This document shows, piece after piece, positions 1 to 7,017 of a DNA stretch of 22,339 nt (its first letter is position 1; each line of letters starts with the position of its first letter). A program made the translations under genes and the position numbers. The stretch lies in assembly GCA_002502605.1 (NCBI GenBank), contig DAPR01000074.1:15672-38010 (forward strand), given 5' to 3'. This DNA comes from Euryarchaeota archaeon UBA258. Lineage in GTDB: Archaea > Thermoplasmatota > Poseidoniia > Poseidoniales > Poseidoniaceae. The notes beneath the pieces were generated by a model that saw nothing but the letters and a program-made list of their open reading frames with translations, made no database searches and was not told where the DNA came from.

Positions 1-561
1 ATTATTCTCTGTTCCATTTCTCCTGCAACTGGACCGCTAAGCGTTCTTCGTGTGTTCCGTGTCTTCAGAGCGCTGCGCCTTGTATCAAGCATGCCAGAAA
101 TGCAACGCATGGTTGAGGCTATGCTGCGTTCACTGCGTGGTATTGCGGCCATCAGTTGGCTTTTGGTGATTGTGATGTACGTGTTCTCAGTCATGGGGAC
201 CATGTTGTTTGGCGATGGAGGGGTGGCTGGTGAGATGTATTTCGGAAACCTCGGCCTCTCGCTTTACTCTCTCTTCCAAATTATGACTCTTGAATCATGG
301 TCAAACGGCATTGCTCGCATGATTATTGATGAGCAAGGTTGGTGGGCAGCCATCTTCTTTGTGACCTACATCATCAGCACATCGTTCACCTTCCTCAACA
401 TGTTCATTGCTGTGTTCACCAATACAATGGCAGCGATTGACGTTGAAGACGAGGGCGGTCATGAGATCGCCAAGGTTCTTCGCGAACTTCAACTCGAAAT
501 TGCTGATCTCAAAGGAATGGTTGAGGGCAGTGGAGTCGACCATGACGACGAGGAGCCATAA
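1..561 (+). CDS. Voltage-gated sodium channel, BacNav-type (5' partial)
   Basis: This is the C-terminal part of a single-domain, six-helix voltage-gated cation channel; the reading frame is open to base 1, so the start lies outside the window. The first visible segment is an S4 voltage sensor with arginines at every third position (LSVLRVFRVFRALRLV, about bases 37-84). The S5 helix follows, then the pore, whose selectivity filter TLESWS (bases 286-303) matches the bacterial NavAb/NaChBac filter and predicts sodium selectivity. S6 (about bases 340-425) leads into an acidic linker and a short heptad-rich helix (IAKVLRELQLEIADLKGMV), the usual tetramerising coiled coil of this family. It would act as a homotetramer in the cytoplasmic membrane. 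The family call is strong; sodium selectivity is inferred from the filter. It converges on the tRNA-Thr gene 30 bases downstream. Confidence 0.9.
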   Translation: MILCSISPATGPLSVLRVFRVFRALRLVSSMPEMQRMVEAMLRSLRGIAAISWLLVIVMYVFSVMGTMLFGDGGVAGEMYFGNLGLSLYSLFQIMTLESWSNGIARMIIDEQGWWAAIFFVTYIISTSFTFLNMFIAVFTNTMAAIDVEDEGGHEIAKVLRELQLEIADLKGMVEGSGVDHDDEEP

Positions 562-591
562 CCATACAGCAACAGCGATTCGATGTTCACA

Positions 592-666
592 TGGAGCCAC
601 CGGCGAGAATTGAACTCGCGACCTCCTCATTACCAATGAGGTGCTATACCGCTAAGCCACGGTGGC
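592..666 (-). tRNA. tRNA-Thr (anticodon GGT)
   Basis: Read on the minus strand, the sequence folds into a complete cloverleaf. The acceptor stem is GCCACCG/CGGTGGC, the D arm is closed by GCT/AGC, the anticodon stem is CCTCA/TGAGG with loop TTGGTAA (anticodon GGT), and the T arm is GCGAG-TTCAATT-CTCGC. The discriminator base is T (595), followed by an encoded CCA (594-592), which many archaeal tRNA genes lack. There is no intron and the variable loop is short. GGT reads ACC and ACT threonine codons. Confidence 0.96.
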
Positions 667-690
667 AGTAGTCGTGGCGACTTACCGGAC

Positions 691-700
691 CAATATAACC
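691..700 (-). promoter_or_regulatory. Probable TATA box for tRNA-Thr
   Basis: On the minus strand this reads GGTTATATTG. The TTATAT core lies about 27-32 bases upstream of the mature tRNA 5' end at 666. That is the spacing expected for an archaeal box A if transcription begins at or near the tRNA end. Assignment is by position and composition only. Confidence 0.6.
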
Positions 701-770
701 GCTTCGCGTCATCACCAACAATCAAAAAGAAGGTAGGTTGCCCTCTTCTTTGCCTCAAAGGCTATAAGGT

Positions 771-790
771 GATTTTTACAAATATTTTTT
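771..790 (+). promoter_or_regulatory. Probable TATA box for the small coiled-coil gene
   Basis: This AT-rich stretch (GATTTTTACAAATATTTTTT) stands out from its surroundings. Its AAATATTTT core is centred about 27 bases before the ATG at 812. This is the spacing expected for an archaeal box A driving a leaderless mRNA. The inverted pair GTTGCC (737-742) and GGCAAC (798-803) flanks it and could be an operator, but that is speculative. Confidence 0.5.
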
Positions 791-811
791 TGGAGAAGGC
801 AACTTCTCTGG

Positions 812-1009
812 ATGGGATGGAATATGGAGCGAGAGCTAGAAACAAAAACGGAGATGCGACAACGAGTTCGTGATCTTCAGAGCCAAGTCGATGAATTGAA
901 AGACCTTGTGAACACGTTACTTAGCGTGATTTGTGAGGAACCGGATGGTGTGCACAGTGGTGCTGCGCCGACGATACCCGGTCAACCTGCAACCAATTAC
1001 TGCATGTGA
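812..1009 (+). CDS. Small coiled-coil protein, unknown function
   Basis: This is a 65-residue protein with no recognised family. Residues about 5-45 form a highly charged helix with leucine and valine at heptad spacing (VRDLQSQVDELKDLVNTLL), a typical parallel coiled coil. The C-terminal 25 residues look disordered, with proline, glycine and alanine. There is no signal peptide or membrane segment. Three things argue it is real: a well-placed AT-rich box A about 27 bases upstream of ATG 812, biased coiled-coil composition, and a stop codon two bases from the convergent rtcB stop. An alternative start is the ATG at 824. A role as an oligomerising or adaptor peptide is possible but unproven. Confidence 0.6.
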   Translation: MGWNMERELETKTEMRQRVRDLQSQVDELKDLVNTLLSVICEEPDGVHSGAAPTIPGQPATNYCM

Positions 1010-1011
1010 GG

Positions 1012-2487
1012 CTAGCCCTTGATGACGGCCAGCGGGCTAAGACGAGCCACTGGTCGAGCAAGATTCGCCATATCGGTGAGAGCAATGACTTCATCGACAT
1101 TTTTGTAGGCATCAGGTGCTTCTTCTGCAAGGACATTGGGGGTTGAGGCATGAATTCGAATTCCCTTTGCTTCCAATTCCCCCTTGAGTCGCTTTCCATC
1201 AATCGTTTTCTTTGCCTTTGTTCTCGATAAAGCACGACCAGCCCCGTGACATGACGAACCAAATGCCTTGTTCATGCCCCTTTTTGGCCCGGACATGATC
1301 CACGAACCTGTCCCCATGTCGCCCGGCACTAGGACGGGTTGTCCGCTTCTAGAATACGATTCGGCAACGTCGCTGTGGTCGCCACCAAAAGCTCGAGTTG
1401 CACCTTTTCGGTGAACGCAACATGTGCATTGAACTCCGTCAATGGTGTGGTGTTCGACCTTTGCAATGTTGTGGGCCACATCGTACAAAAGCCGTGCCTC
1501 ACCATCGATGCCGAGTTCCAATTTCAGCACTTCCCGCAATCGATGAGCGAGGGCACTTCGGTTGGCAAAGGCAAAATTAGCGGCAGCGTTCATGGCATCG
1601 AAATAGGATTGCCCTTCCTTGCTGTGAAACGGTGCTGCTGCGAGTTGTCTGTCCGCTAAAGTATAGCCCCACTCCTCATCGACCCATTTGTTTCCTCTTG
1701 ATTTGTATCTTGCTTCAAGTGCTCGTACATGGTCGCTGCACACTTGGTGGCCAAGCCCACGGGAGCCCGAGTGAATCATCGCTACAAGTTGTCCCTCATA
1801 CAGACCCCAGGCCTCAGCAGTTGCTGTATCCACCGTTTTTCCAACGGTTTGGAGTTCCAAGAAATGGTTGCCACTTCCAAGCGTTCCAAGCGCTCTCATT
1901 CCACGTTCCCTTGCCCGGGTTGAAACAGCAGCGTGTTCTGTGTTGAGCATGCCATTGGATTCGATGGCCTTCAGGTCTTCATCATGTCCAAAACCCAGGT
2001 CAACAGCAGCGTGGGCCCCTCTTTGAATGAGGTCATCAAGTTGGCGTGCATTGATTTCTAGACCTCCCTTTCCAGAAGCTCCTGCAGGAATTCGACCGGC
2101 GAGACGGCCAGCGAGTTTCTTCAGGTTGGGAATGTCCGATTCTGTTGCATCAAGAGCCAGCATTCTCACACCACAATTGATGTCGAAGCCGACGCCTCCG
2201 GGTGATATGGCGCCACCCAATTCCCCTGCTTCAGTGTCTGTGGCAACCACACCCCCAATGGGTAGACCATACCCAAAATGCCAGTCTGCCATCGCCCATG
2301 CTTCGCCGACAACACCAGGCAAGGATGCAGCATTCACCAGTTGCTCTGGCCCCCGATCATCAGCGTGTTTCAGCAGGTGCTCGTGGTTGGTGACGAGTCG
2401 GGCATCGACCTTCATGTCACCATGGGCTTTGATCCGCATGGTGCCATCGCCCTCATCCGAGAGGTGGTCGCGCCAATCTTCGCCCAT
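1012..2487 (-). CDS. rtcB: RNA-splicing ligase RtcB
   Basis: GTP- and Mn2+-dependent RNA ligase that joins 2',3'-cyclic-phosphate (or 3'-phosphate) and 5'-hydroxyl ends; in archaea it seals tRNA exons after intron removal. At 491 residues it is a normal intein-free length. The metal and guanylate-binding residues are all visible: D102 and C105 in GFDINCGVR, H208 in GSGNHFLE, H239 in HSGSRGLGH, H339 in YDVAHN, and H414 in CHGAGRALSR, the guanylylated histidine. The protein ends in the family's typical VIKG. The start at 2487 leaves about 15 residues before the conserved region; M17 (base 2439) is an alternative. It is transcribed divergently from alaS. The partner protein Archease is not in this window. 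Confidence 0.96.
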   Translation of the reverse strand: MGEDWRDHLSDEGDGTMRIKAHGDMKVDARLVTNHEHLLKHADDRGPEQLVNAASLPGVVGEAWAMADWHFGYGLPIGGVVATDTEAGELGGAISPGGVGFDINCGVRMLALDATESDIPNLKKLAGRLAGRIPAGASGKGGLEINARQLDDLIQRGAHAAVDLGFGHDEDLKAIESNGMLNTEHAAVSTRARERGMRALGTLGSGNHFLELQTVGKTVDTATAEAWGLYEGQLVAMIHSGSRGLGHQVCSDHVRALEARYKSRGNKWVDEEWGYTLADRQLAAAPFHSKEGQSYFDAMNAAANFAFANRSALAHRLREVLKLELGIDGEARLLYDVAHNIAKVEHHTIDGVQCTCCVHRKGATRAFGGDHSDVAESYSRSGQPVLVPGDMGTGSWIMSGPKRGMNKAFGSSCHGAGRALSRTKAKKTIDGKRLKGELEAKGIRIHASTPNVLAEEAPDAYKNVDEVIALTDMANLARPVARLSPLAVIKG

Positions 2488-2499
2488 AAAGACGCGTTG

Positions 2500-2510
2500 G
2501 GTGAGTCACC
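2500..2510. promoter_or_regulatory. Dyad-symmetric site GGTGAGTCACC in the rtcB-alaS divergent region
   Basis: A perfect 5-bp inverted repeat around a single central base lies 13 bases upstream of the rtcB ATG. About 20 bases further on is ATTATAG (2531-2537), a TATA-like element that could serve either strand. The dyad could be an operator controlling rtcB, but an 11-bp palindrome can occur by chance and I see no second copy in the window. Confidence 0.25.
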
Positions 2511-2605
2511 TTTGAGCATTGTTCATGCCAATTATAGCAAACCACGGCACAGGTTTCAAGGGGGATGCGTCGCTGGGCGAATCGTTCCTCAACGGGTGTG
2601 CTGCT

Positions 2606-5461
2606 ATGAGTCTACCACCAATCGATTTGGCTGTGTTCCATGAGAATGGGTTTATTCGCAAGCAATGTCGAATCACAGAACTTTGGTTTTGGACCGCAGA
2701 CCACGACCGAACAACATGCGGCGATACAACCGAGGATGAATACACATTCATCGGTGCTCCGCTGATTCAAGGCTACCCAATGCGAGGAAAGGAACTCAAA
2801 GATGCGATGCGAGAAACCTTTCTGACCTTCTTTGAACAACGAGAACACACCCGAGTTGCGCCTTATCCCGTTCTTGCAAGGTGGCGCGATGATATCCATC
2901 TCACCATTGCTTCGATCGCTGATTTCCAACCCCATGTGACTTCTGGTGAGGTCGAACCTCCTGCGAATCCATTGACCATCTCTCAACCGTGTATTCGGCT
3001 TACAGACGTCGATGCAGTCGGCCGTTCCGGGCGGCATTTGACCACCTTCGAAATGATGGCCCACCACGTGTTTAATCGCCCAGAGGATGGAAAAATGTTC
3101 TATTGGATGGAAGAATGCGTCCGCTTTTGTCATGAACTCATGACCGAGGCGCTTGGTATCGATCCTTTGGAGATCACGTATGTTGAAAATCCATGGTGTG
3201 GCGGCGGCAATGCTGGTGCAGCAGTCGAAGTCATTGTTGGGGGTCTCGAACTCGCCACTCTGGTGTTCATGAATCTCGAAGAGCATCCTGAGGGTGAGAT
3301 TGAGCTCAAAGGAGACCGATACCGAGAAATGCCATTGCAAATCATCGACACAGGCTATGGTTTGGAGCGGTTTTGTTGGGCAGCAGCAGGAACTCCAACC
3401 ATCTATGAGTCAATTTATCCTGAATCAACAACCTGGCTCAAGGACCTCGCATCCTTTAGCACCATCACTTCACAATGGCCCTCATTGGACCTTGACGCAT
3501 TGCTTGGGGAAATGAGCCGTTTGAACGGGATCATGAACATCGAGCCCGGTGTCGATGCTGAAGAGCTCCGGAACACATTCCTTCGTCGCTTAGATGAACG
3601 TGGCATCGAGGTGACTGCGGAACAATTCTCGGCGGTTACCGAACCTCTGGCGAAGATCTATGCTATTCCCGACCACTTGCACGCATTGTGCAACATGCTT
3701 GGCGATGGTTTGGTGCCATCCAATGCAAAGGCAGGATACTTGGCTCGTATGTTGGCTCGCCGTACCCTGCGTTTACGAGACGAACTCAATCTTGATGTCT
3801 CGCTTGCTGACCTTGCACGGCATCATATCGAAGTGAATTTGGGAAGTGCTGCAATGAAGCAAACGCATGATGGGTTGCTCGGCATTCTTGCCCTGGAAGA
3901 AACGCGTTACGGCGAGATGCTAAGGAAAGGTGGCAACGTCATCAACACACAACTCAAAAATGTGCCAAAAGAAGCAACGAGCATTCCAGATGAGACCTTG
4001 TTCAACATGAATGATTCCCATGGATTAGCGCCGGATATGGCTGTAAACCTCGCAAAGAAAGCGGGCTGGAATTCTGTTTCAGTTCGAACTGGATTCGCTG
4101 CAGAGATGGCTGAGCGACACGCAAAATTGGCTAAACAAGCAGCTCAAGCTGTGGAAACCAAACCCCTCGTCAACGGTACGTTAACGGTCCCTTCAACTCA
4201 ATTGTTGTTTTACGACGATGTGCAACAACAAGAATTTGATGCGTCCGTGCTTGCTTGTTTACCGCTTGTGGGCGAAGACCTTCCTGACGGTGCAACCCAT
4301 GCAGTTGTCATGGACAAAACCTGTTTCTACCCCGAGGGCGGCGGTCAAGAAGGCGATTATGGTTCGCTCTCCACCGCATCTTCACAAGGCCGTGTCATTG
4401 ACACCCGGAAATTTGGAGAGCATGTTTTGCATCTCACGGACGGTCCTTTCGAAAAAGGAGATCTCGTCCACGGTAGCATCGATTGGAAGCGAAGGAAGCA
4501 ATTGATGGATCATCACACAGCCGTTCACATTGTTGGCGGGGCTGCACGTCGGATTTTAGGGCCCCATATTTATCAAGCCGGAGCAAACAAGTCTGTCGAA
4601 ATGGCACGCTTGGACATCACCCACTTCAACCGACTGACTCGAGAGGACCTCGACGCAATTGAAGCCTTAGCCAATGAAGTCTTAGGTCAAGTTCAGAGAA
4701 CAGAAAAAACAGAGTTGGACCGAAAAGATGCTGATAAGAAATACGGCTTTGACTTGTACCAAGGGGGCGCTCCAAAGGGCAGTTCCATTCGCATTCTAAG
4801 GATTGCCGATCACGACATACAAGCATGTGGAGGCACACACCATGACGAGCCTGGACAAATTGGCTCGATTCGCATTGTGCGGTCATCTGCCGTTCAGGAC
4901 GGTGTCGAACGCTTGCATATCGTAGCGGGTCAAGCGGCCCTAACCTATGCACGGGAACAAGATACCTTGCTTCGATCGATGTCAGAACTGTACGGTGTTC
5001 CTAACACAGAACTCCCGAAAACTTCACAACGCTTCTACAATGAATGGAAAGATCAGCGAAAGCGAATTGAGCAACTTGAAGCAGAAATCGTCCGTCTGCG
5101 CACCTCGGGTGGAGGTTCAGATTCCAAAGAGGTCGACGGTGTCCGCATCGTGATTATGGAAGCACATGGCAACCTCAAAAAGATGACAAAGATGCTCAAG
5201 GAGCTTACCTTGGACAAACAAAACCCTACCTTGGCGGTTCTTGGCTCTAAGGAGGGAGGGGGTAAACTCATGATTGCAGTCACCGAAAACACAGTGGCGG
5301 CAGAACGTTATGATGCTGTGGTCTTACTCAGGGAAATAGCCCCTCACATCAACGGAGGCGGAGGTGGCCGGCCAACCCTTGCTCAAGGTGGCGGCTCGAA
5401 CCCAGATGGGCTCGATGCAGCGCTTGATGCGGCACGTGCAGCGGTTGGTTTGTCGAATTAA
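2606..5461 (+). CDS. alaS: Alanyl-tRNA synthetase, archaeal type
   Basis: Class II synthetase that charges tRNA-Ala and edits mischarged Ser/Gly-tRNA. The archaeal-type N-terminus (HENGFIRKQC) leads into the aminoacylation core with RWRDDIHLTIASI, FQPHVTSGE and the substrate-contacting CGGGNAG. The editing domain follows, with zinc-binding HTAVH (H637, H641) and CGGTHH (C741, H745). A predicted coiled coil and the C-terminal DHHA1 domain, with its glycine-rich GGGGGRPTLAQGGG segment, complete it. The ATG at 2606 is chosen because family homology begins at once (MSLPPIDLAVFHENG), giving 951 residues. The frame stays open to 2519, but the extra 29 residues do not look like AlaRS. Its stop overlaps that of the convergent NUDIX gene. 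No key residue appears missing. Confidence 0.96.
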   Translation: MSLPPIDLAVFHENGFIRKQCRITELWFWTADHDRTTCGDTTEDEYTFIGAPLIQGYPMRGKELKDAMRETFLTFFEQREHTRVAPYPVLARWRDDIHLTIASIADFQPHVTSGEVEPPANPLTISQPCIRLTDVDAVGRSGRHLTTFEMMAHHVFNRPEDGKMFYWMEECVRFCHELMTEALGIDPLEITYVENPWCGGGNAGAAVEVIVGGLELATLVFMNLEEHPEGEIELKGDRYREMPLQIIDTGYGLERFCWAAAGTPTIYESIYPESTTWLKDLASFSTITSQWPSLDLDALLGEMSRLNGIMNIEPGVDAEELRNTFLRRLDERGIEVTAEQFSAVTEPLAKIYAIPDHLHALCNMLGDGLVPSNAKAGYLARMLARRTLRLRDELNLDVSLADLARHHIEVNLGSAAMKQTHDGLLGILALEETRYGEMLRKGGNVINTQLKNVPKEATSIPDETLFNMNDSHGLAPDMAVNLAKKAGWNSVSVRTGFAAEMAERHAKLAKQAAQAVETKPLVNGTLTVPSTQLLFYDDVQQQEFDASVLACLPLVGEDLPDGATHAVVMDKTCFYPEGGGQEGDYGSLSTASSQGRVIDTRKFGEHVLHLTDGPFEKGDLVHGSIDWKRRKQLMDHHTAVHIVGGAARRILGPHIYQAGANKSVEMARLDITHFNRLTREDLDAIEALANEVLGQVQRTEKTELDRKDADKKYGFDLYQGGAPKGSSIRILRIADHDIQACGGTHHDEPGQIGSIRIVRSSAVQDGVERLHIVAGQAALTYAREQDTLLRSMSELYGVPNTELPKTSQRFYNEWKDQRKRIEQLEAEIVRLRTSGGGSDSKEVDGVRIVIMEAHGNLKKMTKMLKELTLDKQNPTLAVLGSKEGGGKLMIAVTENTVAAERYDAVVLLREIAPHINGGGGGRPTLAQGGGSNPDGLDAALDAARAAVGLSN

Positions 5462-6174
5462 AGCGATTGAAGCGCTTCACGGTCGAAGTGAGACACAGCA
5501 GTTGCAACTGCTTCGTCAACACCAAACCATCGAACTTCAGAAATTTCCTCGTCGAGTATTTTGAGGTGGTTCGGATTTCCATTCCAGAGCGCTCTATAAG
5601 TGAATGATACAAAGGAAATGCCCTCATCAGTGAAGATGTTCTGCGTGACAATAGGTTCAACCTCCTGCAGTTCAATCTCCAGACCTAACTCCTCCTTTGC
5701 CTCACGCACACATCCAACTGTTGGATGTTCATTGTGGTCCATGTATCCACCGGGGAGGGTCCAATAACCTCGGAAATGGCCACGTTCGACCTTCGCCATG
5801 AGCACTTGATTCTCATCGTTACAAATCATGACCTTTGAGACGAGCCGGTGGATTGAACGGTACACTGCTTCCCGAGCGATAGGGTGAACGGCGTTATCGC
5901 TGATCAAATCATCTTTCAGTGCCCAATGGCTTGGCCAAGGAATCTTCGGATACCCCTTGATCACAATCGTGTCTACACTTCCCCAACTTATGCGGGTGCG
6001 CCCCATGACCTCCCAAGGTACCCCGATGACCTCAATTTCTGCGGTGGTCGGTAAGCGTAAACCGTCTTCGCTTGATAATCGGCCTTTGACCGGTATGTGA
6101 GGGCCGTGGCCGTTCTCATCAACGAGGAGAACTCGCCCATCATGCTCGAGATGAACGACCTCCTTCGGGTGCAT
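5458..6174 (-). CDS. NUDIX hydrolase with an uncharacterised N-terminal domain
   Basis: This 238-residue protein hydrolyses a nucleoside-diphosphate-linked substrate whose identity cannot be read from sequence. The NUDIX box is complete: G143, E149 and REAKEELGL at 157-165, preceded by the substrate-side GYWTLPGGYMD. The first 105 residues or so (MHPKEVVHLEHDGRVLLVDE onward) are not part of the NUDIX fold and include an HPIAREAVYR segment just before it. I do not recognise this N-terminal domain. The start at 6174 is preferred to 6198, because the extra eight basic residues add no recognisable homology. The gene is divergent from the persulfide dioxygenase-like gene, and its stop shares the TTAA tetranucleotide with the alaS stop. 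Confidence 0.87.
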   Translation of the reverse strand: MHPKEVVHLEHDGRVLLVDENGHGPHIPVKGRLSSEDGLRLPTTAEIEVIGVPWEVMGRTRISWGSVDTIVIKGYPKIPWPSHWALKDDLISDNAVHPIAREAVYRSIHRLVSKVMICNDENQVLMAKVERGHFRGYWTLPGGYMDHNEHPTVGCVREAKEELGLEIELQEVEPIVTQNIFTDEGISFVSFTYRALWNGNPNHLKILDEEISEVRWFGVDEAVATAVSHFDREALQSL

Positions 6175-6286
6175 GGCTCTGCTTTTTTGCCATCGCACAT
6201 CAATGCTCGTATGGGTTCCATCAACAGCAATCCATCATCGAAATATGCGACTGACTCTTCAAATACAGCCACGATGTGGGCCTTAC

Positions 6287-7006
6287 ATGGGCTTCAAACA
6301 ACTCAACGAAACCGGCTGGGCCAAGACATATTTGATTTGGGACGAAGCCACCAAAGAGGCAACTCTGATCGATCCTGTTTATGATTTCATGGACGCTTAC
6401 ACTTCGATGCTTGAGAGCGAGGGGTTGACCCTCGTGCATGCAATGGCCACGCACACCCATGCAGACCACATCACCGCTTGTTTCGAATTGCAGAAAAACA
6501 TGGGTTGTTCTTACGTGATGTGGCATTCAACTTCATGCTTAGGCGTGACTCATTATGTCAACGACAAAGACCAGATGACGATGGGCTCAATCCAGTTCAC
6601 CTTCCACCATGCACCTGGCCACACGAGCGATAGCATGCTCATAGAAACGAACGGTCATGTCATGACCGGGGACTTCCTGTTCACAGGTGAAGGTGGTGTT
6701 GGCCGCGATGATTTGCCAAGCGGGCGAATGAAGGTTCACTGGGATGCCCTCAATGTCCTTGAACGCCTCGATGGCCACCTGATTGTGTGCACTGGCCATG
6801 ATCCCCCTGCCACCGAGATGATGTCCCTTCAATGGAACCGAGAAAACAATCCAGTTCTCAACATGAACTCCTATCAAGAATACGAAGCATGGCAAATCAA
6901 AGTAAGCGCCGGTTTGGGTGCTGTCTCCAAAATTAAAACTGCAGTTCCAGCCAATGTCTTCGCAGAAATTCCTGAGCATATTCCCTGGTTGGACGGCGAG
7001 AATTGA
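6287..7006 (+). CDS. ETHE1-like persulfide dioxygenase (metallo-beta-lactamase fold)
   Basis: Mononuclear-iron enzyme of the ETHE1/glyoxalase II-like branch, expected to oxidise glutathione persulfide or a related low-molecular-weight persulfide to sulfite. The N-terminus matches the branch well (KQLNETGWAKTYLIWDE, then EATLIDPV). Metal ligands are in THTHADHIT (H56, H58, D60, H61), APGHT (H112), TGDFLF (D129) and CTGHD (H171). The branch signature GVGRDDLPSG follows D129, and AVPANVF lies near the C-terminus as in ETHE1. The start at 6287 gives 239 residues and begins with family homology; an in-frame ATG at 6245 adds 14 residues. Other MBL thioester hydrolases are possible, but the GRxD and AVPAN segments favour a persulfide dioxygenase. 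Confidence 0.85.
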   Translation: MGFKQLNETGWAKTYLIWDEATKEATLIDPVYDFMDAYTSMLESEGLTLVHAMATHTHADHITACFELQKNMGCSYVMWHSTSCLGVTHYVNDKDQMTMGSIQFTFHHAPGHTSDSMLIETNGHVMTGDFLFTGEGGVGRDDLPSGRMKVHWDALNVLERLDGHLIVCTGHDPPATEMMSLQWNRENNPVLNMNSYQEYEAWQIKVSAGLGAVSKIKTAVPANVFAEIPEHIPWLDGEN

Positions 7007-7017
7007 TTGAACAATGG

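Noticed and set aside
592..666. tRNA-Thr as an integration site for a mobile element
   Set aside because: No duplicated tRNA 3' segment, integrase or phage-like gene is visible anywhere in the window.
1012..2487. Intein in RtcB
   Set aside because: The protein is continuous through all active-site motifs at normal length, with no splicing-domain signatures.
2612..3340. A 242-codon open frame on the minus strand inside alaS
   Set aside because: It lies antisense to the conserved AlaRS core, has no recognisable motif, and its composition is that of a shadow frame.
6173..6286. Persulfide dioxygenase start at 6173
   Set aside because: The first 38 codons overlap the NUDIX start region and do not resemble the ETHE1 N-terminus.
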